Shown here: positions 7,194 to 14,501 of the stretch, piece after piece
Layout of the letters: every line of letters begins with the position of its first letter
How positions within the stretch are numbered: position 1 is the stretch's first letter
DNA from: a bacterium
GTDB taxonomy: Bacteria; Babelota; Babeliae; Babelales; Chromulinivoraceae
NCBI GenBank assembly: GCA_947377595.1
Contig: CANCGK010000007.1
Span: 1 to 18,416, forward strand
Length of the DNA: 18,416 nucleotides
Direction of reading: 5' to 3'
Translations under genes and position numbers: made by a program
Notes under the pieces: generated by a model
Told to the model about the DNA's origin: nothing
What the model saw: the letters and a program-made list of their open reading frames with translations, nothing else
Database searches by the model: none

Positions 7194-8024
7194 TTACAGA
7201 TGTACAATGTTATTATCTTCGTAAATTATTTTTTCATTGATAAGGTCTTGAATGATCAGATCTTTATTATGCAAATTTTCTGGTAGTTGAAAATCGAGTA
7301 GTTCTAGTAAGTTATCGCGTTCAATTCTTTGTAACTGAGTTAATATTTTAATAATTTGACCACGCACTTGTCGCTTTGATCCAATGAATTTTGACTGACG
7401 CGTGTAATGTTTACTCGCGCTGTTTATTTTAGGTAATTTTTGTTTTAAATATACCCCATAATCCATCAGCGCATAATACCATTCTCTTGGATTTTTCTGA
7501 TCAACAGTTTGCGCGATGTAAGGCATAAGCTGTTTATCGCAAATTTCAGTCTGACCTTGAAAAAAAGTATGAGTAAAAACTGTTCTGATGTTTGTTTCTA
7601 TAAATATTGTTGGATCGTTGAATGCAAATGCACAGATAGAGCCTGCTGTATTTGGACCAATGGACGGAAACGTTTGTAAAATAGCAGGATCTTGAGGTAA
7701 TTGATTGCAATGATCATTGACAACTAATTGTGCTATTTTTGCTACAGCAAGACCTCTTCGATTATAACCAAGTCCTTGCCAATACACTAAAACTTCATGA
7801 TTATCTGCTTGAGCTAAGGATTGAAAGTCTGGAAATTTTTTGATCCAGTTTTCAAATTTAGGAATAACCCGAGCTGTTTGAGTTTGTTGAAGCATAACTT
7901 CGGAAACTAAGATTTTATAAGGTGTAATATCTTGGCGCCAAGGAAATTGACGTTTATTTATCTTATAAAAATCATAAATAATTTTTTGAAATTGATCGAT
8001 TTCATCGATTGATAGATTGTTCAT
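7194..8024 (-). CDS. MutY-like (A/G-specific) HhH-GPD DNA glycosylase lacking the Fe-S cluster
   Basis: The HhH-GPD core is clear: FPWR (27-30), SEVMLQQTQ (41-49) with the catalytic Glu at 42, QGLGYNRR (83-90), the helix-hairpin-helix FPSIGPNTAG (119-128), and ETNIRTVF (143-150). MutY enzymes remove adenine opposite 8-oxoguanine. Three departures are visible. The Asp at the end of the GPD motif is Glu (E143). The four Cys that hold a 4Fe-4S cluster after the ALMDYG helix are absent; the only Cys are 106, 131 and 162. The NUDIX-like 8-oxoG reader is missing; residues 215-276 instead look like a short winged helix (KRQVRGQIIKIL then LINEKIIYEDNNIVHL). At 276 residues it is shorter than the usual 350 or so. 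Clusterless MutY homologues are known, so activity is plausible, but exact substrate specificity cannot be read from this sequence. No Shine-Dalgarno precedes the ATG; see the promoter at 8031-8058. Confidence 0.85.
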   Translation of the reverse strand: MNNLSIDEIDQFQKIIYDFYKINKRQFPWRQDITPYKILVSEVMLQQTQTARVIPKFENWIKKFPDFQSLAQADNHEVLVYWQGLGYNRRGLAVAKIAQLVVNDHCNQLPQDPAILQTFPSIGPNTAGSICAFAFNDPTIFIETNIRTVFTHTFFQGQTEICDKQLMPYIAQTVDQKNPREWYYALMDYGVYLKQKLPKINSASKHYTRQSKFIGSKRQVRGQIIKILTQLQRIERDNLLELLDFQLPENLHNKDLIIQDLINEKIIYEDNNIVHL

Positions 8025-8030
8025 GTAAAA

Positions 8031-8058
8031 AGCATAACATTTTTGTAAAAAGTATCAA
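8031..8058 (-). promoter_or_regulatory. Extended -10 promoter placing the mutY-like mRNA start at its ATG (leaderless)
   Basis: On the minus strand: TTGATA (8058-8053), a 16-base spacer ending in TGT, then TATGCT (8036-8031), that is, an extended TGnTATnnT -10. Only six bases separate the -10 from the start codon, so the predicted transcription start is the A of the ATG. That fits the lack of a Shine-Dalgarno. Confidence 0.5.
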
Positions 8059-8158
8059 TCTTTGAAAAAGCTTACCCAGTTGTGTAATAATTGCATATTG
8101 TTACAATGAGAATATACATGATGGCTATATTTTGAACAATATAAGGTTATAACGCTTT

Positions 8159-9094
8159 ATGAAAAAATTTTTAATGACAGCGCTTTTGGTTTCAACTTTT
8201 GGGATGTTTTCTACAGATCGTTTAGAAAGAAAAATGAATCGAATGATTGAGCCTTATCAAGGTGCAATTGCTTTTATAGATAATGTAGATCCATCTCGAG
8301 CAGTTAATGATCATGATATTTTTATATTTTTTAATCGCAATGGGCTGTACAAAAAGAAAGATATTAAAAAACTACATACAACGATACGAATCATGAAGTC
8401 GTTGTTGCGTGCAAAAAAAATTGCACCAGATGTTAAAAATAAAATTACAGTACAGCTTTGTAATTTAATTAAAATAACAGAATTTGTGAAATTGTACGCT
8501 TCAACGTATGCAGCGTTAATTACGTATTATGAAATTTCTGCATATTATTATTACATTGACGAACAGCATGGATCAGTTATTGATTTACTTATGGAGCAAT
8601 CAGAAAAATTAGGATTGCCAACAATGAAGAAACGAGGATTGTACGCATTTGTTAAAAAAATTAATCTAGACTTACGTCGATTACAAGCTTTATTTACTCA
8701 AGAAATCATTTCTGATGATTTAGTCATTAAAATGAACCAAGTAAAGCGCAAGCTTTTAGTTTTGAAAAATAAAATTATTATCAGTGCAGAATATAAAGCG
8801 CAACACACGAAAACTCGATGGTTAAAAGCTGTCGGAGTGTTACTACCTTTAATCTTGTCTACATCATTATTTATTGTAGGACTTTTACCTATTTGGTCAT
8901 CTCAAGTAGTTGCATATAAATTTTTTCCGGATTATTTTTTAGGTGAATTTTTATGTTATCCGTTTGTAGGGCTGGGTATTTCTATTCATGAATTGAAGGA
9001 AGCATCAAAATATAATATTCCTGTTCATAGTACTTCGTTGTTTTCTTGGTTTAGACCATTCTTCTGGCCATTTACATGGGTAGCTCGTGGATAA
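8159..9094 (+). CDS. Protein of unknown function with signal peptide and C-terminal hydrophobic segments
   Basis: I do not recognise this 311-residue protein. Residues 1-18 look like a signal peptide (MKKFLMTALLVSTFGMFS). Residues 20-220 are mostly helical and basic, with a Tyr-rich stretch (TYYEISAYYYYID, 122-134) and many Lys/Arg. Residues 222-245 form a strong hydrophobic membrane segment (AVGVLLPLILSTSLFIVGLL), and 256-276 a weaker aromatic one. The C-terminus is aromatic (FSWFRPFFWPFTW, 295-307). This suggests an exported domain anchored by its C-terminus. AAGG lies about 12 bases before the ATG. The upstream gap also contains the mutY-like promoter, so the two genes diverge from one region. 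The hairpin at 9115-9151 follows closely. Confidence 0.75.
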   Translation: MKKFLMTALLVSTFGMFSTDRLERKMNRMIEPYQGAIAFIDNVDPSRAVNDHDIFIFFNRNGLYKKKDIKKLHTTIRIMKSLLRAKKIAPDVKNKITVQLCNLIKITEFVKLYASTYAALITYYEISAYYYYIDEQHGSVIDLLMEQSEKLGLPTMKKRGLYAFVKKINLDLRRLQALFTQEIISDDLVIKMNQVKRKLLVLKNKIIISAEYKAQHTKTRWLKAVGVLLPLILSTSLFIVGLLPIWSSQVVAYKFFPDYFLGEFLCYPFVGLGISIHELKEASKYNIPVHSTSLFSWFRPFFWPFTWVARG

Positions 9095-9114
9095 TATTTA
9101 GATATAGCTGATAA

Positions 9115-9151
9115 AAAGCCTTATCAAGTCACAATGATTTGATAAGGCTTT
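9115..9151. terminator. 13-bp hairpin after the 311-residue gene, just before priA
   Basis: AAAGCCTTATCAA (9115-9127) pairs perfectly with 9139-9151 around an 11-base loop, 20 bases after the stop at 9094. Only three T residues follow on the plus strand, while the minus strand has five, so termination may be stronger leftwards. A GTG that could extend priA begins at the base of the stem (9152), which argues against that start. Confidence 0.6.
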
Positions 9152-9196
9152 GTGCTTAAACTAGAAAATATAGACAGAGTTAAGTATACTCAATAT

Positions 9197-11149
9197 ATGT
9201 TTATTACCGTTCGACTATTAAATAATTTTTCTCAAGAATTAACGTATCAAGTACCACAAGATTTACAGTCTGCGGTATATAGAGGAACTTTAGTCCAAGT
9301 TCCTTTACAAAAACGTATCGAATCAGCAATTGTTATTGGTATTGAGCCTGCAGATGCAGTTTATCCATTTAAAATTCGCATGATTGATTCTATATTTCCA
9401 TTTCCTGATGATACGAGTTATAGAAAATTTGCTACATCTCTTGCAGCATTTCATCAAATTGATTCTTTATATTTATTTAAGCGAGTTAAAAATTTTTTAA
9501 CCGAAAATGAAGATGAAGTTGTGCAGGCGGATCAAGAAAAAATTGCGCAAGCTACATCAGTACAATTAACTGATGAACAGATTTTTGCTTGCGATTCGAT
9601 TCAAGAAGATTTAGCAGCAGGACGTTATCAAGTGACTGTTTTGCATGGAGTTACTGGTTCTGGAAAAACAGAAGTGTATAAGCAGCTTTTTTCGTCAGTG
9701 CTTGCAGATAAAAAATGTGCAATTTTACTACTTCCAGAAGTTGGGCTTGCTGTTCAATTTGAAAAATTGTTAACAGCTCAGATGTTTGGTGTAGAAATAT
9801 TTGGATTTCATAGTGCAACGACGATTAAACAAAAGCGTGCGTTATGGCAAGCTTTATTGCAAGAGCGACCATGCATTATTGTTGGCGTGCATTTACCAGT
9901 TTTTTTACCCATCGCTCATTTAGGCATAATTATTGTTGATGAAGAGCATGATGCTGGGTATCAAGAAAAAAATCATCCTAAAATTAATAGCAAAAATGCT
10001 GCATTACTTAAAGCAAGCTTAAAAAATATTCCAGTTGTTTTAGGTTCTGCTACACCATCTATTTCATCGTTATGGAATATTAAAAATAAATCGTGGAAGC
10101 TTGTTCAGCTTAAAAATAGATTTGCAGGCCAGTTTCCTAAAGTGCAAGTTGTTGCTTTGTCAGATAAAAAAGAACGAAAAAACTTTTGGATTAGTGCAGA
10201 ATTGTATGTTGCAATGCAACAACAATTGATTAAAAAAGAACAGACTATTATTTTTATTAATCGCAGAGGATATAGTTTTTTTGTGCAATGCACGGGATGT
10301 ACTTATATTTTTTCTTGTACAAATTGTTCGGTCAGTTTGACACTGCACGAAGATGGCAGATTACTGTGCCATTATTGTAATTTTTGTTTAAAAACCTATG
10401 AATTTTGCCCAGATTGCAAGGGTAAAGATTTTTTAAGAAAAGGTATTGGAACTCAACAGGTCGTAACTATTCTGCAAAAGCTTTTTCCTTTTGCAAAAAT
10501 AGAGCGCGCTGATTTAGATACAACATCTAAGAAAAAAGCTTGGCAGCAAACGGTGCAAGATTTTTATGATAAAAAAATTGATATTTTAGTGGGGACTCAG
10601 TCGATATCAAAAGGATATCATTTTCCTCATGTTACCTTAGTCGGTATTTTATGGGCGGATATCAATTTACACTTTCCTGTTTATAATGCTGCAGAAACGA
10701 CGTTGCAACAATTGATTCAAGTTGCAGGAAGGGCAGGAAGACAATCGAATGATAGTACCGTTATTGTGCAAACTATGACACCTCATACGGTTTTTAATTA
10801 CATCAACGAAATAGATTATGTGCAGTTTTATCATCATGAAATAGCAAAACGTCACAATGTTGGATATCCACCAGCAAAACATATTGCAGAAATAGAAATT
10901 CGTTATGCAGATCAAAATATTGTAGAAAAAGAAGCTGATGCCATAGCTAATTTTTTTATCAGTATGGCATCACAAGAAATTTTGGTTTTAGGGCCTGTGC
11001 CAGCTGTGATTTATCGTATCCAAAAAACTTATTGTCAGAAGATATTTTTAAAAAGCATCGATCGCACTGCAATGATACAACTTTTTGCAAAGCTTGATAA
11101 AAAACAGTTTTTATCATCACTTTTTTTTACCATCGATCCAATATCGTAA
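9197..11149 (+). CDS. priA: Primosomal protein N' (replication restart helicase PriA)
   Basis: PriA recognises abandoned forks and reloads the replicative helicase. From ATG 9197 the protein has 650 residues (E. coli 732). The N-terminal DNA-binding part begins MFITVRLLNNFSQELTYQVP, as in the family. Helicase motifs: Walker A GVTGSGKTE (151-159), DEEHD (248-252), GSATPS (283-288), GTQSISKG (466-473), and QVAGRAGR (508-515). The zinc-binding insert has C365, C368, C374, C377, C391, C394, C404 and C407, with an extra C397. I prefer ATG 9197 over an in-frame GTG at 9152. The GTG would add 15 residues with no family counterpart and begins at the foot of a hairpin stem. Neither start has a strong Shine-Dalgarno; AAGG inside the stem would serve the GTG. 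The gene converges on orn with only 9 bases between them. Confidence 0.95.
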   Translation: MFITVRLLNNFSQELTYQVPQDLQSAVYRGTLVQVPLQKRIESAIVIGIEPADAVYPFKIRMIDSIFPFPDDTSYRKFATSLAAFHQIDSLYLFKRVKNFLTENEDEVVQADQEKIAQATSVQLTDEQIFACDSIQEDLAAGRYQVTVLHGVTGSGKTEVYKQLFSSVLADKKCAILLLPEVGLAVQFEKLLTAQMFGVEIFGFHSATTIKQKRALWQALLQERPCIIVGVHLPVFLPIAHLGIIIVDEEHDAGYQEKNHPKINSKNAALLKASLKNIPVVLGSATPSISSLWNIKNKSWKLVQLKNRFAGQFPKVQVVALSDKKERKNFWISAELYVAMQQQLIKKEQTIIFINRRGYSFFVQCTGCTYIFSCTNCSVSLTLHEDGRLLCHYCNFCLKTYEFCPDCKGKDFLRKGIGTQQVVTILQKLFPFAKIERADLDTTSKKKAWQQTVQDFYDKKIDILVGTQSISKGYHFPHVTLVGILWADINLHFPVYNAAETTLQQLIQVAGRAGRQSNDSTVIVQTMTPHTVFNYINEIDYVQFYHHEIAKRHNVGYPPAKHIAEIEIRYADQNIVEKEADAIANFFISMASQEILVLGPVPAVIYRIQKTYCQKIFLKSIDRTAMIQLFAKLDKKQFLSSLFFTIDPIS

Positions 11150-11158
11150 ACCTGAAGG

Positions 11159-11716
11159 TTATAATTGTCCTGGTAGCTTGAAAAAATTTTCTTTATAAAA
11201 TTTTAATTCACCAATTGATTCTAAAATATCATCAAAAGCTCTATGCCCATCACCTTTTTTAAACAATCGATACTGCTTTGTCCATCGATTAATCACTAAT
11301 TTAATACTACTGACATCAACAATGCGATAATGAAAAAAGTTAGCAAGTTCTGGCATGTGTTGTTGTAAAAATAATTTATCTTGCCAAATAGAGTTCCCGC
11401 ACAAAGGTGTTGAGTTTTCATCACAATGATCTTTTAAAAATTGTAAGGTTTCGTGCATTGCTTGCTCTTCGCACACAATAGATGATTGTACAGCTTCTAT
11501 TAATCCAGACTTTTTATGTTGAACTTTGCACCATTCGTTCATGTTTGCTAACACTTCATCCGATTGATGGATCACTAAATTAGGGCCTTTTGCGACAATA
11601 TTTAATTCATCATCGGTAATAACGGTTGCGATTTCAAGAATTTTATCTTTGGCAGGATCAAGGCCTGTCATTTCAAGATCAATCCAAATAAGTCGGTTGT
11701 TGTTATGGTCTAGCAC
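11159..11716 (-). CDS. orn: Oligoribonuclease (DEDDh 3'-5' exoribonuclease)
   Basis: Orn degrades the last short oligoribonucleotides, including pGpG, to mononucleotides in the cytoplasm. The 185-residue protein is full length, and the whole DEDDh set is present: D13 and E15 in LIWIDLEMTGLD (9-20), D113 in CGNSIWQDKLFL (106-117), H158 and D163 in DGHRAFDDI (156-164). The family signature MPELANFFHYRIVDVSS (121-137) is also clear. The start is GTG at 11716, with AAAGGA five bases upstream. The next in-frame Met (residue 16) would remove two catalytic residues, so GTG must be right. The gene upstream on the same strand is a small exported protein 43 bases away, possibly co-transcribed. Confidence 0.97.
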   Translation of the reverse strand: MLDHNNNRLIWIDLEMTGLDPAKDKILEIATVITDDELNIVAKGPNLVIHQSDEVLANMNEWCKVQHKKSGLIEAVQSSIVCEEQAMHETLQFLKDHCDENSTPLCGNSIWQDKLFLQQHMPELANFFHYRIVDVSSIKLVINRWTKQYRLFKKGDGHRAFDDILESIGELKFYKENFFKLPGQL

Positions 11717-11720
11717 GGGA

Positions 11721-11726
11721 TCCTTT
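11721..11726 (-). promoter_or_regulatory. Ribosome binding site that fixes the GTG start of orn
   Basis: AAAGGA lies four bases before GTG 11716 on the minus strand. It supports the GTG over the internal ATG, which would delete D13 and E15. Confidence 0.75.
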
Positions 11727-11759
11727 TAGGTTAAATTAAGTATTAGAAGATAATATTTT

Positions 11760-12098
11760 TTAAATTTCATTATGGTTAGCACATGAAATAATGGTATATG
11801 TTTGTGTTCTTTCATTGACAATCAATGTGCAGTCCACACAATGTTTTTTTGGAACATAAAATACGGTTCTAAGGTTTTTCTCTTCATCTTTAAGCATATT
11901 GGCTAAACTTTTTTGACATTTAGCTATTTGATCAGCAATTTCTCTTGTTGATTCTGGAGTGGATGTTGGATATAAATATGATTTACGAGAGTTGAGTGTA
12001 TCAGGAGATGTATATTTCTGTTCAAGGTTACTTGCCGGAAGAGCATTTGTTAAGAAAATTCCAACGATTATTGCAAATGTTTTGTTATTTTTATTCAT
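11760..12098 (-). CDS. Small exported protein with four cysteines, unknown function
   Basis: The 112-residue product has a signal peptide (residues 1-22, hydrophobic FAIIVGIFLTNALP, cleavage likely near ALPAS). The mature part starts with a Ser/Thr/Pro-rich stretch (25-50), continues with a probable helix (51-73), and ends in a small beta region (VFYVPKKHCVDCTLIV, 79-94). The cysteines are C61, C87, C90 and C106. The CVDC pair could form a CxxC metal or redox site, but the surrounding sequence does not match thioredoxin, so this is a guess. I recognise no family. The ATG has no obvious Shine-Dalgarno. It diverges from the ddl operon across 183 bases and is followed by orn. Confidence 0.65.
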   Translation of the reverse strand: MNKNNKTFAIIVGIFLTNALPASNLEQKYTSPDTLNSRKSYLYPTSTPESTREIADQIAKCQKSLANMLKDEEKNLRTVFYVPKKHCVDCTLIVNERTQTYTIISCANHNEI

Positions 12099-12193
12099 AA
12101 AGCTTATGTAAGAAATTTTTAATATTGTATCTCTTTTAGTTTAACAATTTTGAGCATAATGTTAAACCTCAAATATAATTGATCAAATTTTTT

Positions 12194-12220
12194 TTGAAGA
12201 AAATAGATAAAGACTATAGA
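12194..12220 (+). promoter_or_regulatory. Candidate promoter for the ddl operon
   Basis: TTGAAG (12194-12199) and TATAGA (12215-12220) are separated by 15 bases, a short spacer; shifting the -35 by one or two bases gives TTTGAA or TTTTGA with more usual spacing. Transcription would start near 12227, about 55 bases before ATG 12282. The match is moderate. Confidence 0.3.
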
Positions 12221-12269
12221 ATTAAATAAAGTGCACAAATTCATGTTTGATTCTACAAAAAATTTTCAT

Positions 12270-12274
12270 AAGGG
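12270..12274 (+). promoter_or_regulatory. Ribosome binding site that fixes the ddl start
   Basis: AAGGG is followed after seven bases by ATG 12282, whose product begins MLKVGVLMGG like other Ddl proteins. An in-frame GTG at 12231 would add 17 unrelated residues and lacks a comparable site. Confidence 0.75.
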
Positions 12275-12281
12275 TAATTGT

Positions 12282-14474
12282 ATGTTAAAAGTTGGTGTTT
12301 TGATGGGCGGCATGTCTATCGAGCGGGAAGTTTCTTTTAACTCTGGACGGACTATTTGCGATCATTTAGATACACAGCTATTTCAGGTGGTACCTTTGTT
12401 TCAAACAGCAACTGGTTTGTTGTATATTTTACCATGGACTTTTTTATATCGGGGTAAAATAGCTGATTTTGAGCATCGTTTAGAAAAACAGGCTCAAGTA
12501 GTGACGTGGGATCAATTACCAGAATTAATAGATTTTATGTATATTGCTGTGCATGGAAAATATGCGGAAGATGGGCGATTGCAAGCTATGCTTGAATTGT
12601 TAAAAATTCCGTATCTTGGTTCAAAAATGTTTGCAAGTGCTCTTGGTATGGATAAGCAACAACACAATGAACATTTACAAGCGCATGGTATTGCTGTTCC
12701 TCAGGGATTGAGCTTGACGGTCGATCAGATTAAAAATTTTGATAATCGTATCATCGATCAAAAATTACAAGATCTTGGTCTGCAATTTCCATTAATTGTC
12801 AAACCGAATAACGAAGGCTCAAGCTTTGGTGTGTTTGTGGTAAAATCTTTTGATCAATTAGAGCAAGCACTGTTAAAAGCATGTTATATTAGTGATGATG
12901 CAGGACAATGCGTGCTGATTGAAGAAAAAATAGTTGGCATGGAATTTACATGTATTATTCTGACAGATCACATAACTGGTCAGTTGCAAGCATTGCCTGC
13001 AACGCAAGTATTAAAATCTGCAGGTAAAGATATTTTTGACTATCAACAAAAGTATATGCCTGGAGCAGTGCACGAAAAAACTCCAGCAGATTGTAGTGTT
13101 GATGCTATGAAAAAAATTCAAGAGACGAGCATTGCTGCAATGCAAGCAATAGGATTTACTAATTTAGCCCGCATTGATGGGTTTTTAACAGAAGATGGAC
13201 GTGTTGTTATTATTGATAGTAATCCATTATCTGGTATGGGGCCTGCTACATTTTTATTTCGTCAAGCAGCAGAAGTTGGCATGAGTCATGCACAAGTTAT
13301 TAATCATCTGATTGCAACAGAATTAAAAAGTTACAAGATGCATCAAGAGAAAAATAATGATATGGTGGCGATGAAAAAAAGATTAAAAATTGGAGTTTTG
13401 CTTGGTGGCCCAAGTAATGAACGAGAAATTTCTTTAGAGTCTGGGCGTAATATTGTTTATAAATTATCCTTAGAAAAGTATGAAGTTTTTCCAATATACA
13501 TGTCTCGTCAAAGTAAATTGTTTTTATTAGATCATAAGTCGCTTGTGTGTCATTCAACGCAAGAGATAGAAGATTTGATTGAAAATTTGCCATCATTGGG
13601 ATGGTCTGATTTACCAAAATTAATAGATTTTGTTTTTATAGCTTTGCATGGTTCTCCAGGAGAAGATGGAACGGTTCAGGGAGCCTTAGAAATGTTGCGT
13701 TTGCCGTATAATGGGTCGGGAGTTTTTGCAAGTGCATTGTGTATGGATAAATTTAAAACGACACAATATTTAGCACGAAAAGGGTTTGATGTTCCACAAT
13801 CTTTTTTACTCAGTTATCATGACTGGATTAATAAAAATCAATCATTTGAACATTTTTTAACAACAATAAGCTATCCATGCATCGTCAAACCTCATGATGA
13901 TGGTTGCAGTGTTATGGTTGCCTGTCCATCTGATCGCAATGAGCTCGAAAATGCTTTACAAACAATTTTTATGGAAAAAAAGTTTGCTTTGATTGAAGAA
14001 AAAATTATAGGCATGGAGCTTACGGTAGGGGTTTTAGGGAATCAAGATCCTGTTGCTTTAACGCCAAGCCAAACAGTTGTTGCAGGAAATTTGCTTTCGC
14101 TTGAAGAAAAATTTTTGCCAGGAGCAGGAGAAAATCAAACACCAGCATTGCTTCCAGACGAAGATTTGCAGTTTGTTCGGCAAACTATTGCTGGGATGTA
14201 TAAAGCGATCGGTTGTCGTGGATATGCTCGAATTGATTGCTTTTTTCAGTCTGCGCAGCAATCACCTACGGGCCAAAAACGAGTTGTATTAATTGAAATT
14301 AATACTTTGCCTGGAATGACGCCTGCAACATGTATTTTCCATCAAGCTGCAGAAGAAGGGATGAGGCCTATGGAATTTATTGATCGAATTATTCAATTAG
14401 GTCTTCAAGAGCATGTTCATTTTAATCTGGTTTCAGTTGATCAAGCACTTCACGTGCAAAACAGTTTACAATAA
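12282..14474 (+). CDS. ddl: Double D-alanine--D-alanine ligase: two Ddl modules in one chain
   Basis: Ddl joins two D-alanines using ATP for peptidoglycan precursors. Here 730 residues hold two complete copies in tandem, residues 1-350 and 364-730, joined by a short hydrophilic linker. Both have the N-terminal signature (MGGMSIEREVS, 8-18; LGGPSNEREIS, 374-384), the HGxxxEDG loop (91-98; 456-463) and the FASALxMDK segment (117-125; 482-490). They differ at the active site. Half 1 keeps the glycine-rich ATP loop NNEGSSFGV (176-184), but its metal/D-Ala site reads IDSNPLSGMGP (311-321), with Asp for Glu and no Thr. Half 2 has the canonical IEINTLPGMTP (671-681), but its loop is DDGCSVMV (539-546), losing a Ser and the Gly. 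Each half may be partly impaired, or one may be regulatory. The usual enzyme is a dimer of about 300-360 residues per chain. The MazG-like gene follows after 27 bases. Confidence 0.93.
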   Translation: MLKVGVLMGGMSIEREVSFNSGRTICDHLDTQLFQVVPLFQTATGLLYILPWTFLYRGKIADFEHRLEKQAQVVTWDQLPELIDFMYIAVHGKYAEDGRLQAMLELLKIPYLGSKMFASALGMDKQQHNEHLQAHGIAVPQGLSLTVDQIKNFDNRIIDQKLQDLGLQFPLIVKPNNEGSSFGVFVVKSFDQLEQALLKACYISDDAGQCVLIEEKIVGMEFTCIILTDHITGQLQALPATQVLKSAGKDIFDYQQKYMPGAVHEKTPADCSVDAMKKIQETSIAAMQAIGFTNLARIDGFLTEDGRVVIIDSNPLSGMGPATFLFRQAAEVGMSHAQVINHLIATELKSYKMHQEKNNDMVAMKKRLKIGVLLGGPSNEREISLESGRNIVYKLSLEKYEVFPIYMSRQSKLFLLDHKSLVCHSTQEIEDLIENLPSLGWSDLPKLIDFVFIALHGSPGEDGTVQGALEMLRLPYNGSGVFASALCMDKFKTTQYLARKGFDVPQSFLLSYHDWINKNQSFEHFLTTISYPCIVKPHDDGCSVMVACPSDRNELENALQTIFMEKKFALIEEKIIGMELTVGVLGNQDPVALTPSQTVVAGNLLSLEEKFLPGAGENQTPALLPDEDLQFVRQTIAGMYKAIGCRGYARIDCFFQSAQQSPTGQKRVVLIEINTLPGMTPATCIFHQAAEEGMRPMEFIDRIIQLGLQEHVHFNLVSVDQALHVQNSLQ

Positions 14475-14501
14475 TATAACAATAAACAATTAGGGATGTT
14501 T

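Noticed and set aside
9152..9196. In-frame GTG that would extend PriA by 15 residues
   Set aside because: It starts at the foot of a hairpin stem and the added residues do not resemble the PriA N-terminus, which begins at ATG 9197.
10105..10915. Open frames antisense to priA
   Set aside because: They lie wholly inside a conserved helicase gene, lack ribosome binding sites and have low-complexity composition typical of antisense frames.
11148..11159. Tiny inverted repeat AACCTGAAGGTT at the priA/orn junction as a terminator
   Set aside because: The stem has only 4-5 pairs, has no T tract and overlaps both stop codons.
12231..12281. In-frame GTG that would extend Ddl by 17 residues
   Set aside because: AAGGG lies seven bases before ATG 12282, and the family N-terminus starts there; the extension has no counterpart and no better ribosome binding site.
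13300..14292. Open frames overlapping the second Ddl module on either strand
   Set aside because: They are out of frame with well-conserved Ddl motifs and show no signal or recognisable domain.
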